NCBI RefSeq assembly: GCF_029227915.1
Contig: NC_079879.1
Location: 19,663,501-19,727,500, forward strand
DNA: 64,000 bases
Direction of reading: 5' to 3'
From: Hydractinia symbiolongicarpus
Lineage: Eukaryota > Cnidaria > Hydrozoa > Anthoathecata > Hydractiniidae
Shown here: one piece after another, positions 25,522 to 36,105 of the stretch
Layout: each line of letters begins with the position of its first letter
How positions within the stretch are numbered: the first letter of the stretch is position 1
Position numbers and translations under genes: made by a program
Notes under the pieces: generated by a model
Told to the model about the DNA's origin: nothing
Databases searched by the model: none
What the model saw: the letters and a program-made list of their open reading frames with translations, nothing else

Positions 25522-28500
25522 ATGAGTCATAGGATGAGTCATGTTACTGAAGAAGAATACTATGCAATTAAAAAAGAACTTGAGGTGATATTTATAACTT
25601 AATTGTGTTGTGTTTACAGATTCTGTGACGTCTTGCTTGATGTATACATTATATTTACTTTGAATATGTAGTTAGAGAAAGAGGAACACTTAGCAACAAA
25701 GGCAAAGTTAGCTGTTGTGTCAGAAAAACTGGAATTTGCTCTTGGAGAAGTGGGAATTTTGAACAGACAACTTCAAAAGGAAAAAGAAGCGTTTCAGGAG
25801 GCGTATGTATTTTTTTTTGTGCTTTGAATACTTTATAAATTAGTACTTTTCTTTCCGTATACGTCTGTCTGTCACGCAAAATGGCTACCAATTTTACTTT
25901 GATCTTTCCGCGATTTTTAAAAACCAGGGGGTTGTTTAATCAATAATTTTATTATTGATTAAAATATATTTAAGAAATTAATTTATTTTCTCAAATAATT
26001 AATTGTTTTAATTTATTAACCTCTAATTAAATAAAATAATTTAGTGAAAAAATCGAATGTATTATTTTAACACGCCATTTTCTATAATAATTACTCCCGT
26101 GATCTCAATCTCAAACAAATGGGACAGTTTACTGACAGTTTCACTGGCTTTATTTTGACCGCTCACACGTAACACACTAACCAAAATGCTCGATTCTTTG
26201 AAAAACCGATCCAAAAATTTGGCGGCTTGGACACGCAAACGAGGGACCATACTAACGAAGACCATTTTGGTTTTAAAAATGGTCGTGGTCACTGTTACGT
26301 TTGTAGGTCTGTTTGACCTTTTTTGTCTTCTAGAAACTTTTTATTTTTTGTAATATGTGTTTTCTGTATGTTCTTACATGTTGGCATAAATATATTGCAA
26401 TGTTTTTTAGCCACGTACAAATCTTAAACGCACTATTTTTAGGATTTTATGGCTAGGAGCGAAGATTTTGCTAGCTAGCTAGCTAGCTAGCCAACTACTA
26501 GAACCTTAATTATATTATTCTGTATGGTATAACAGCTTTTTATGCTAGCCAATATTTATTTTCATATTAAGGCTGTAGCCATTCAGCTAGCTCCTATCTA
26601 TGGCTAAAAAGTGATAGTATAAAAATGCAGTTTGGGTAAAACAACAATATTCTTATGCAGTAGCTCTTATGCTATGCAGTTTTAGCTAGATAGCTGCATC
26701 TTTTATTATTATCCTGAAAACTTTCTCTGCAAATAAAATGGCTGAGTGATGTTAGCAATGGACTTTTTCTGGTGTTCTAATTTAAACAGTCTGCAAGAGA
26801 GTTTTCTTCAAAAGTGTATGATCACTATACGCCTGTGTTACACCGTTTAACTGTACTAAGTGCTCCACCTGATCGTGTGGCACAGTTTACGGCTCTTATA
26901 AAACGCTCATCAGAGTGTTCAACGCCGGGTCACACCTTGACTGGTTTTACATGTTTTTATAAGCAATTAAGCTGCTAAGGGTACAGACTGTGCAATAAGC
27001 CGTGGTGAAGGTTAAGCAACCTAGATAATGAAACTATAGAAACTACGTTTTTCAAAGAAATAAAAATTTTGAAATAGATAAATTTCCATTTCGAAATTTT
27101 TTATCAATGACTATTTTACAGACTAAAATAAGAACATACCGCTTTTTTGAAGTGCTGGCAAAAGAAATAGAAAAATTATGTATATCAAACTTTACCCTTA
27201 AAACAGGGACATGTAAATAAACAATTTGAGGATAAAATCTAAAATTAATTTATGACTAAAATGCTAAAAAGTCACCTTTTTTGGCAAATCCATTTTTTGA
27301 AAAACCTTATTTTTAACTCGACAATTTAAGCAAAATAGTAGAAGTTTTATCCATATTTAAAGGATTGCCACCAGAGTCAAGAGAACATTATGTAGACTGG
27401 TTCATCTTGTAAATTTTTCGTCCTTTAGTTTTTTGTCATCCCCTATTTTTTCGTCTGCCCTAATTTATATCACGTACTCCCAATATAATTAGGGCTTAAT
27501 TATGTATATATACATAAAAATCCGAAATAAATAAATATAAAAATCCGAAAAATTAAATTTGCTTGAGTTTTTCTTAAATTTACATCTAAACATAAATTAC
27601 TGCAATTTTTTTTATATTTCTTCATAAAATTCACGAAATCATTTGCACATTGAACAAAGTAAAAAAGTATTTTATATAACGGGTCAGAAATGTCAGGAGT
27701 TTTTAAAGTATTGTCCAAATGCCAGAAATGTCTGGAAAATGTCAGATTTCGGGTCTTCATTGTGAATTAGAACTATTAAGTATTAATTTATCAACTTATT
27801 AGCAAGAAGTAAGTTTCCGTATTTTTTTCAGTCTGTTCTACCACTAGACTTGTATTAAACTTACACAGGTAATTTAAGTTTTATAAGTACCAGCTAGAGA
27901 ATGGAGGAAATGTTCGGAATTTTAGTAAAAAAAAGGTCGTACTTTGGGTCACATGTTCTTCATGTGCAGGGACTTATTTGAATATTTGAATAAAAAAATA
28001 CTAGGTGTTATTTTTTCCATATTTGGGTATGGCCCTGGCTGACGTCATCTCTTTCTGGTCAGTAAAATCTGGAGTTTTGAATTTTTATTTTTCTGAACAG
28101 AATTACGAGATCTGCTGAAATGAATTTGGAAAAATCAGATTAGTTGAGGTCGGGAAAATTACGCTGAGCTGCAAACAAATAAAAAACAAGTAAAAATACT
28201 GAACGCGCTTTTTGATGGGTAATTCTTATTGTTATTTACTCACATAATAAGTATCAAGAAATTCCTTGCTTTAAGTGCGAACCACCCGAACAAATATAAT
28301 TAATTCTGATATTATTTAAGAGGATAACATGTGACGGCATTGTGCTCTTTGGTTGATTTAAATTCAGGGTTTGCTCTGAGGTGGTTTGAATTTTAGGAAC
28401 TTGTTCTGACACATTCGTTTGCGTAAAAGAGAAACTCATTTTATCAACCTCGAAGAGAGATTAGTTAACTAGGCCTGCTTTCTTGTAAAAATCCAGAACA

Positions 28501-29259
28501 GCCCCTAACGCTATTGAACTGGTTAACTATATTGCTTCACTGAATATCTGATAGGTAATAAAAGGCGGTAAATAGTGGCCAAATTTCGGCCCAGCAAAAT
28601 TTTTCGGCTGATTAAAAATTTTGACCATAATTGCTTTTTAAAAATGCATCTGTTATAAATGCATTTTTAAAACCCTGGACGTATTTTTTTTTCATTTTTT
28701 TTCATGAATTAAAGTTTTTTTGTAAATTACTACTATTTTTTGCTAACTAAAAGTTATTGTCGACATTTTTTTTAACAAACTTGTTTTTTACCGGTAAGGT
28801 AGGCAACTAAAGCTGTATTCGTTATTTTTAATATTTATATCTCCCATTAAGGAAGGCCTAGCGTCAACTAATTCTTTGGTTTATTTTTTCAGGTTTGGAC
28901 ATTTGAAAGATACAGCATTTCAACAGAAGTATCACGCTTTGCAATTAAAAGAAAAGTATTCTGGTATGAATAACACAACACCAGTCTAGATGGAATATGG
29001 CTCTGTTTCGACAGATAAAATAAATTAAAAAACACATTTCTTTTTCAATTTAGAAATCGAAAAAGTTTGTAATCGTCAAGATGACGTCATTTTAGCCAAA
29101 GATATCGCCATCAAAAACCTAAAAGGCCGGTTAAACGAGCAAAAGAAGACATATCGTCGCCAGCTAGATGATAAAGAGATACATTTGCAACAAGAAAGAT
29201 ATTTAGCACAAAATTGCTTAAGTACAAATAATCCTTTACGAAAACAATACAGAAAGTGA
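25522..29259 (+). CDS. SPATA24-like coiled-coil protein, 5' end uncertain
   Basis: Four exons that join in phase: about 25522-25584, 25672-25802, 28893-28963 and 29054-29259 (stop TGA). The product is almost entirely coiled coil. Exon 2 encodes KLEFALGEVGILNRQLQKEK and exon 4 encodes DDVILAKDIAIKNLKGRL and HLQQERYLAQ, which I recognise as the conserved core and tail of spermatogenesis-associated protein 24. The first exon reads HVTEEEYYAIKKELE and opens at two in-frame ATGs (25522 and 25534) inside a duplicated ATAGGATGAGTC. This may be the true start or an internal exon with an acceptor at CATAG, since vertebrate SPATA24 has about 50 more N-terminal residues. The family is linked to spermatogenesis and chromatin; its function here is unknown. 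Confidence 0.72.
25803..28892 (+). other. Long intron of the SPATA24-like gene
   Basis: 3.1-kb intron (GTATGT donor, TTTTTTCAG acceptor). It holds a TACGTCTGTCTGTCACGC repeat at 25858-25878 that recurs inverted at 44.5 kb, a palindrome around 25937-25960, and a (GCTA)5 run at about 26471-26491. Minus-strand open frames inside it have no recognisable domain. Confidence 0.6.
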
Positions 29260-29399
29260 TATAATTTAAACTTGAATTTATTGTAAATATCTATGATAGG
29301 GAAAGAAACTGTGTATTATATATGTTAAGTGACCGGAATTTTTATGAAATGTTAGAAATTTGAAGCCGAGTAGCATGCATTTTTTCAAATAGTAAATCA

Positions 29400-30610
29400 A
29401 TCTTATGCTGGTGATGGCAGGGTTATGATGGGACTGGTAATGTTGCTGGATAAGTGTGTCGCCTTTCTGTTAATCAAAAGGCTGTTTGTTCATTGTCACA
29501 GCCACCGTTTAAACCTTTGGGTTGGTAAATCTTGTTCCACCACGATGGTGAGAAATGCTATGAACGAATTTAAAGAGATTTCCCACTAGTTTTAATTTCA
29601 CAAAAAAGCAACAAGTCCTTGAAAAAGAAGTCATTCAATACTGTCCCAATTGTGAGATATCTACAGTTAAAGATGGCTGCCGAACACGATGGGTTAAGCG
29701 TATTGATGGCATGGAAGTTTCTCCAGAACCTTATGTTGTTTTTGTCACACTTAATGATATGGCAGTTAATTTGAATAAAATTGTAAATAATGATGCCACT
29801 ATAGCACTCTTTTTTCAATAAAATTTCTACCTTTGAATTCTTGTTGTTCTGACAAGAAATGTTATGGCACTAACACAGAGTTGCGATTTTGCTTCAAGAC
29901 AGAAGTATTAACATCACAAATAATGTTCAATACATTACAAATTTAAAAAATACAACTATTTGGTTGCAGAAATTTTTTTCACAACTCATCGTACAAGGAG
30001 GCATTAGATGTGCAGGAAGTGGAGTAGTGGAGGAGAAAATGAAAAGGGTTATACGAAGGCAAACCTTAAAGAGACAACTAACCTGCTGTCAGTTCAAAAG
30101 GTTATTATAAAAATAGCGTTAACCATACCAATCTTGAACCATTTAAATAGTGAATTAAACTCAAGTTTTGATTTTAAAAACTTTGTAGTGTATAATGGAC
30201 TGTTTATTACCAGCCAAAGTAGTTTCAATGGTTTACTGCAGCAAAGATTAGAACAGTAAATTCAAAAGGTTTGTAGATTTTTACAAATCCCAAATGCTCT
30301 TGCTCTGGATTCTGAGTTACAGCTGTTGGAAAAGTTTGCATTAGATTATCAGGGTACAAGATCTGAAAACATTTCTCAAACTTTAAAATTAATAAACCTG
30401 TCTCTATTTACTAATATCAATGTTGTTATTCGCATTCTTGCTACCATCCCTATCACTTCATGTGAATGTGAAAGAAGGTTTTTATCATTGAGACGTTTAA
30501 AAGATCATTGCCGTAGTACCATGACAGAAGATCGTCTTAATGGCCTTTCCTTAATGTACATTCAACAAGATGTTATTCCAAAGGTAAATGATCTTAATAT
30601 TTTTGCTTGA
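29400..30610 (+). pseudogene. hAT transposase relic (DUF4371/ZMYM-like type)
   Basis: Decayed DNA-transposon gene directly downstream of the SPATA24-like stop. Reading between breaks shows GYDGTGNVAG near 29425, the typical context of the first catalytic Asp. LFVHCHSHRLNL follows at about 29490, then CRTRWVKRIDGME at about 29680. The hAT C-terminal dimerisation region is at 30440-30600, with ATIPITSCECERRFLSLRRL and MTEDRLNGLSLMYI. Stops and frame changes (for example near 29585, 29820 and 30257) inactivate it. Terminal inverted repeats were not found. Confidence 0.82.
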
Positions 30611-30899
30611 GTTACTAGAAGATTACAGTTCATTTAAATTCACTAATTAAACTGTACTAAAATATAATATATATAATGTATATTTTTATATTTAACCTTT
30701 TCTTATTTTCCTACCTTTGTTATTTCCCCTAAACAACTACAAAATATTTAAACAATTTTTTTTTCTTACTAATCCATACTTATTATTATACTTATTATAC
30801 TCATCTTTTACTTTTAAGTTGGTAAATATACACTCAACATACTGGGTTCACCCTTAGTTGTTAGTTAAAAGTTCTAACTCCTATTTTATAACATCTACG

Positions 30900-31010
30900 T
30901 TTGCAAAATATCAACGGGCTGTGTTGCTCCAGGCACTACAAGTCCATCATGCACTTCTCCTGTTAGATGAAGATGATGATATAACAGATGAAGTTAACAT
31001 TATGTATTAA
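30900..31010 (+). other. Unidentified coding-like fragment
   Basis: A short frame reading RAVLLQALQVHHALLLLDED followed by an acidic end and TAA looks coding in composition, possibly the end of another transposon gene. No family is recognised. Confidence 0.25.
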
Positions 31011-31336
31011 TTTGAAAAAATAGATAGTGTGTTTAAAATTCTATTATTTATTTAGCCCTCCTCCCTTTATTTAGCCCTCCATTCTATTAAGTCTCCTGTC
31101 TGAAACTTCCAGAATTTAATAAGCCCCCGGGGGCTAAAAAGAAGTATTACGGTAATTGCTTAGGGCCCAACCCCTGAATTATATCTTAATGCTGCTCTTT
31201 CAGCAAGAGCCCTTTCAGTTTATAAATTTTTCAGGCTTCTTTCTTATATGTCATATCCTTTGTTTTTATTTGTTTTTCCGAGTATTCATTTTTTAAAACT
31301 GATCATGTCGACCCGTTATACTGGTTTCGTTTAAAA

Positions 31337-31925
31337 ATGTCAGATTTGATAGATTCATTTATTAATTTATTGGCTGGTTTTGACAATTCGATGAGTTTGA
31401 CCCATTTCATGTTAGATTCAATTTGTCCATGGTTTCTGCATTACCTGATGAGCAAAACCACTGCTTTTGTTAATACGTGATTTATTGCTCAGTAAAGTTA
31501 AGGAATATGTTGACAATGATTTAGAACCTAACAAAAACAATTTTCTTGATTCGTCAAAAAATAATTGCAAGCAGGTGCCCAGCAAATCGGAAATTCTCGA
31601 CTCACTGGAAATACTTGAGCAGAATTATTACGAATGACTTTCAATTTCCGCAGAAAATGATGTTCAAATACACTCTCAGCGTCCATCAAACTTTCAAAAG
31701 GAATATGGCGTGAAAACCCCTTTCCAAAGTCATAAAAGAATATCTAGTTCTTATGTTTTGAAGATAAACAAAAAAAGAAGCCTTCTTCAACGAGGTCGTT
31801 TTAACATGGTCAGAGATCTGGATAATCACATTAGTATGCGTAATTATGCACATTACGTAAGCAATTGTATATTAAAAAAAGTGAGCTTTGTAAAAGCAAA
31901 AGGTTCTCTTTACAAAAAAATCTAA
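31337..31925 (+). pseudogene. Unidentified broken ORF upstream of the P2X7-type gene
   Basis: A plus-strand frame from about 31470 to 31925 is open except for one TGA at about 31635. It reads KVKEYVDNDLEPNKNNF early and SHKRISSSYVLKINKKRSLL late. A preceding frame from the ATG at 31337 reads MSDLIDSFINLLAGFDNSMS. I recognise no domain. It may be a decayed gene of the mobile element suspected around the THAP and P2X7-type genes. Confidence 0.35.
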
Positions 31926-31978
31926 TGTTTTAAGAAAGTAAATAACAAACTTAAGAATACACTCTATTAAATGTTATC

Positions 31979-32835
31979 ATGGATCAACCAAAGGTACTTC
32001 GTTTTCAGTTTGTATCAGAATTTCAGGATGATGAAGAACATTCTGAACGTGAAGAATATTCTAATATATCTTTGAAGGATGCGAACTTGCGAGTATTACA
32101 GCGAAGGGATATAGGAAAGCTAGGGTCGATGATTGGTGTACTTGTGAGCAGTGCGTCGTAATGGATACGGAAAGAGAGTGCATATGCTGTCACGAGATAG
32201 ACGAAATAAAATATTTCAAATTAGACGGTTTGCTTTAGTTTATTTCTATTTACAAAGTAAACAGTGAAACAATTACACATACAATCTAGTACCCGAACCG
32301 TTTTTAGATTGCAGATGTATCACTGAACTCGATAGCTTTTTAAACGTGATGCTAGACAGGGGTGTTCTGTGGACTGTTTTAGTATCGTTATATGATAGGG
32401 AGAATGCATCGTTACCACATGATAGGAATAACGTAACTAGCCAGTAAGTAGAGTTATATAAGAACATGTAATATATTATATTATCAATAAATGAAATATA
32501 TAACCTATTTTAGATCATATCGCTACGCATCGTACAGACAATTTACTTGGTTTATCCATACTAGGTTGGGACGGGGTGTGCGTAGAGTCATTCCTGCTTG
32601 TGTCGTTGCTAAAATAAGAACAGGCTTCCCAACCTCGTTCCCAGCGCATTTTGCCTTGTTGATAAGCAATGGCCACTCCTTAATAACTGTTCAGGGACCA
32701 CAAGACCCTGGGGACGAGGTTGCAGCCTTCCCTTCTGTAAGTGGTAATTACACTGGCTTTAGAGAGAGAGGAACGAATGTTCCCGAGATTGAAATGGGGT
32801 GGCAATTTGCAGCTCAAGAAGACGAAAGCGACTAA
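31979..32835 (+). CDS. P2X7-type zinc-domain protein, three exons, exon 1 frameshifted
   Basis: Resembles the Cys-rich cytosolic C-terminal ('ballast') domain of P2X7 receptors, which in many invertebrates occurs alone without a channel. Exons 31979-32227, 32308-32443 and 32514-32835 join in phase. Exon 1 encodes DDWCTCEQCVVM and ERECICCHEIDE. Exon 2 encodes CRCITELDSFLNV and LWTVLVSLYD. Exon 3 encodes YASYRQFTWFIHTRLGRGVR and IPACVVAKIRTGFP, then NYTGFRE. The Cys and Arg/Gly pattern is diagnostic. In exon 1 the acidic start (MDQPKVLRFQFVSEF) and the WCTC part are in different frames, so there is a one-base indel near 32130, a small unseen intron, or the gene is dead. Exon 3 carries a 93-bp MITE plus its 9-bp duplication, in frame. 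No channel part is present upstream. Tail-to-tail with the THAP-type gene, 127 bp apart. Confidence 0.7.
32630..32722 (+). mobile_element. 93-bp MITE inserted inside coding exon 3
   Basis: Ends CAACCTCGTTCCCAGCG (left) and CCTGGGGACGAGGTTG (right) are inverted repeats of each other. Flanking 9-bp repeats CAGGCTTCC (32621-32629) and CAGCCTTCC (32723-32731) differ at one base. Insert plus duplication is 102 bases, exactly 34 codons, so the reading frame passes through it without a stop. Confidence 0.85.
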
Positions 32836-32962
32836 AATGTTTACTGGTATACGTGCAAAATATCCATGTAAATAATAATATGTATGAAAATAGTATGTAA
32901 ATAATTAGATAAGCTAAAAAAATAAAAAGTCCCTACAGTTTTAATCTGCTATACTTAGTTGA

Positions 32963-33958
32963 TTACTCAATGATAACTTCACAGTCTTTTCTCTCTGATG
33001 GTGCTACAGTCAAACTGAGCTTACTTTTGCTGCGCTTTTCCGTGGTGACTTTTCTATTTTCTTCACCTCGTGTGATTATATTACCGGGTATATCAACAAG
33101 GTAATTATAATCTTTTGCGACTTTCTCCTTTTTAGCGGCAAAATGTTTTTCAATAGTGGTACTATTAAGTTTGGAGAAAATGTTATCGCCGTCACAATCA
33201 TCATCAAACTCGTAATTATCGTCATCAGTAGTTTCACCATCATCAACATTCTCATCGTCATCAACATCGTCGTCTTTATCGTACGCGGCTTGACCTGGGA
33301 AAAAGAAACAAAATTTAATAACGAAATGATCGATTCTAAACAAAATTATAAGGAATGTGTTTGAATTACCGTTAAAACGTATTTGACAATGCCTGTTTCT
33401 TGTATCTGGCGTTACTTGTACACATTGACTTTTGTGTGGAGGTCGCATATTAACTTGATACCCCATATTTCTGGCACAAATTGGAGAAGTCTGACTGCCA
33501 ATGGATCGCAAGACAACTTTTGGTTTACTAACGACAATAGGAGAATCAGTTTGTTGTGTTGCTAGCTTCCACTTCAATGACTTAAAATTTCAGTTAACAT
33601 GGAGTGTATGCTTGACATGTGACTCGTATTAATTTCTATAAATACCTCTTCTCTTTCTCTGCATTGGGCCCTTCAAACTGAGGCCTTTCTTTCTTTTGGT
33701 TGCTCTCGAAAACAAAAATTGTTGGGAAGGCGTTTTTTAACAGCCTTCTCGGGAGTTTTCGCGGGAATATCTGGTGTTGCTTGGATCAAAGCATTTTTCT
33801 TCAAAATGTTTTGAACACAAACAAAGACCTGTTTAGGTAATTTTTTTCTCCGCAAAGCATGTATCCACTTTTTTTTCATTTGACTGCAATTCAATAAACG
33901 GGATTGTCTCGGGATTATTAGCCGTATGATTAGTATCACCAATAATGACTGCTTTCAT
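32963..33958 (-). pseudogene. THAP-type DNA-binding protein gene, probably inactivated
   Basis: N-terminal THAP zinc finger spread over three frames. It reads KAVIIGDTNHTANNPETIPF (from 33958), then KKKWIHALRRKKLPKQVFVC, then CSKHFEEKCFDPSNT, then KKRLPNNFCF, the usual order of the fold. The first two zinc-ligand Cys positions appear as Ala and Asp. A downstream exon (about 33577-33370) reads VVSKPKVVLRSIGSQTSP and splices in phase (AACG|GTAATT to CCCAG|GTCAAG) to a last exon 33294-32963. That exon has a long Asp-rich run, then a Lys-rich end, and stops at TAA. The frame breaks and lost ligands suggest a pseudogene; assembly errors are an alternative. THAP proteins bind DNA and are often derived from P-type or Harbinger-type transposons. 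Confidence 0.6.
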
Positions 33959-34044
33959 CCATAAATAAGGAATATAAAATGTAAAAAAATGATACACAGA
34001 AAAGAATATACATCATCGAAAAAAAATTATTCAATTTTTACTCG

Positions 34045-34140
34045 TTTATAAGCGCACCCGTGGATAAGTGCACCCTCAGATAAGCGCTTTAATCACCACT
34101 GATAAGCGCTGCGCTTGACTTCTGCATTTTACGGTATGCC
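34045..34140. repeat. ATAAGCGC-type GC-rich repeat
   Basis: Repeated short units (ATAAGCGCACCC, ATAAGTGCACCC, ATAAGCGCTTTA, ATAAGCGCTGCG) ending at ACGGTA. Similar blocks occur near 34.95 kb (next to TACCGTA), 58.7 kb and 59.3 kb. This looks like one end of a palindromic MITE family. Confidence 0.55.
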
Positions 34141-34353
34141 AAAATCTGCCACAAATTCTTGATGCCTGATTTTCGAATCTTCTTTTCGAACCTTATGAGG
34201 ATTCTATTAAAGAGGCTTTTGTTGGTACACAGCATTCTATTTTTATGTCTAATGAAAATTTGAATAAAATATCAGATTCCTAAAAAGTAATGAAAGGCAA
34301 ATATTTGATGTATGTTGGGCTAGACGGTACATCAGAAATCTTCTGCCAAGCTT

Positions 34354-34412
34354 ATTAAAATATAAGGCCTTTACATTTAATTAAATTAAATGTAAAGGCC
34401 TTATATTTTAAT
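34354..34412. repeat. Perfect 59-bp palindrome
   Basis: Two identical 28-base arms (starting ATTAAAATATAAGGCCTTTA) separated by TAA. It can extrude a cruciform or form a long hairpin. It abuts the helicase-like fragment that follows. Confidence 0.95.
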
Positions 34413-34471
34413 TTTAACTGGAGGTGCTGGTACTGGAAAAACTTATTTGAAAACAACACTAATGAATAACT
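34406..34471 (+). pseudogene. Pif1-type helicase Walker A fragment
   Basis: The frame after the palindrome reads ILTGGAGTGKTYLKTTLMNN and stops. GGAGTGKT is a Walker A motif in the exact form typical of Pif1 helicases, which are carried by Helitrons and other large eukaryotic DNA elements. Only this fragment is visible, so the parent element is unknown. Confidence 0.5.
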
Positions 34472-34919
34472 GAAAAAATTTTTTATCATTTCGTGCTAAC
34501 TCAAACTCAAGCGAATTCCATAACCACAAGGCCACGCGAAATATATATAATGTGTGGTGTATTTATATTTTATGTAATGTTCCAGCTTGAGTGCACACAT
34601 TGTTGTTGGAAAACATGAAGTAAAGGAATATCTGAGTACACATTTTGTGTGTGTGTGTGTTGAGATCACAGCTGACAAACACAATTCAAAGGGTCAAGGT
34701 TAGCTTTAAAATGCCACTAATGTGTCTGTAAACATATTAGGCGCTTAGCAACCAGTTAAGTAATTTGAGAGCTAGAAAATGCCTTTACGCTTAGCAGCCT
34801 AAAGCAACCTCAAAATACGGTTGCTTACAAAAAACAAACATGTAGCTGATGAAAAGATTATGCACAAAAGTAATTATCTTTTTCATCAATCTTTTCAGAC
34901 CTTGAGATATTAAATCAGC

Positions 34920-35035
34920 TAGCGTTTTTTGATGAGAATACCGTATAGTATTAAACTCTGATATAAACGCCGCGGCGCTTATTCAAAACTAAATTTTTTA
35001 GTGCGTCGATTAATCGAGGGCGGCGCATATTTTAA
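34920..35035. repeat. GC-rich block next to TACCGTA
   Basis: TACCGTATAG, then AACGCCGCGGCGCTTATTC, and a GTGCGTCGATTAATCGAGGG block. It is related in style to the ATAAGCGC repeats and probably the opposite end of a member of that family. Confidence 0.4.
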
Positions 35036-35039
35036 CCAA

Positions 35040-35352
35040 CCTGCAATAGAAAACATTCACAACAGGTAGAATTGCGAAAGGATTCATCATTGACAATTCA
35101 AACATCTCTCAGGAAATTATCTTTCTTAACAGTACAATTGCTGTTATTGAGGACAAAATGTGTTATTAAATTGAAGATGCAACGATTGTCATTTTTAAGG
35201 GTAAAAAAGTCCTAAAAGTAAACAAGGACTGCAAGATAAAGAGAATCACTGATGATTGTGTCGTTGCGACTATACCACTAAATTTTGGATTGGTTGATGC
35301 GAAGGTAAAAATTTGTGCTGTTGATTCTAGCAGTTTAAAACCACAATGCTAG
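35040..35352 (+). pseudogene. Unidentified degenerate coding fragment
   Basis: Interrupted frame reading RIAKGFIIDNSNISQEIIF, then ITDDCVVATIPLNFGLVDAK, ending in a stop near 35350. Sequence character is protein-like but no family is recognised. Possibly part of the same decayed element as the helicase fragment. Confidence 0.3.
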
Positions 35353-36013
35353 GGTAACTGCCAATAAATAAATCGCGATGGTGACATCACTACAAGAAGT
35401 GACCTCCTTTCTCAACTTAAATTCACCCTAATTAAGAATGGTAAAAAAGATTAATTTGTCGTGTCCCGTTGGAATTGTGAAAGCTGTATTTGAGAACATC
35501 CTCAAATCAAAAATTCTGGTTTTTCAAGAAAATTATCAATCTGGTTGTTAAAGTAACACTGCTAGTGTTGTGACAAGTATGGAGAAAGTAGAGAACACTG
35601 AATGTTTTATTTGATTTTTATATATTTTTTCATACATGTAAAACAAACACAAACTTTATATTTAGTCTTGTACATATTCGTTTCTTAAATACGTTTTTAC
35701 AAATTATACAAATTTTGTTGTGCTTTGTGCAACACGCTAACTTTTCTATTTTATTAAAAATTTTCAGGACAAAAATTGACGAAATTAAATTCGGCAAAAA
35801 CGAAAAAAATGGCACGAACTTACTTTAAAGAATGGAAGAAAGAACATACAAGTTGACTTCTTCTTCGGTAAAAAAAAAAAAATGCACAATATAATTGTCT
35901 AAAAAATTGATCACTAAGCGAGTCAAAAAAGATTTTGTCAAACCAGTACATAGTGGACATATCCGTTTCCACAGTGACCACAATATTTCTGATCAAACTG
36001 GTTTCGATGCTTT

Positions 36014-36060
36014 CATCCTCGTTGCCAGGGTCCCTTGACTCCTGAACCGTTATTACGGAG
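36014..36060 (-). mobile_element. Truncated copy of the CAACCTCG-end MITE
   Basis: CATCCTCGTTGCCAGGG followed by TGACTCCTGAACCGTTATTA aligns with the reverse complement of the right half of the 32630-32722 copy. The other end was not found. Confidence 0.6.
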
Positions 36061-36105
36061 AATGACCTGTTTGTTTATGGACAGTTGACAGTGCGAGTTT
36101 CTAAG

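Noticed and set aside
35630-35815. Small minus-strand frame
   Set aside because: No motif, AT-rich, no supporting context.
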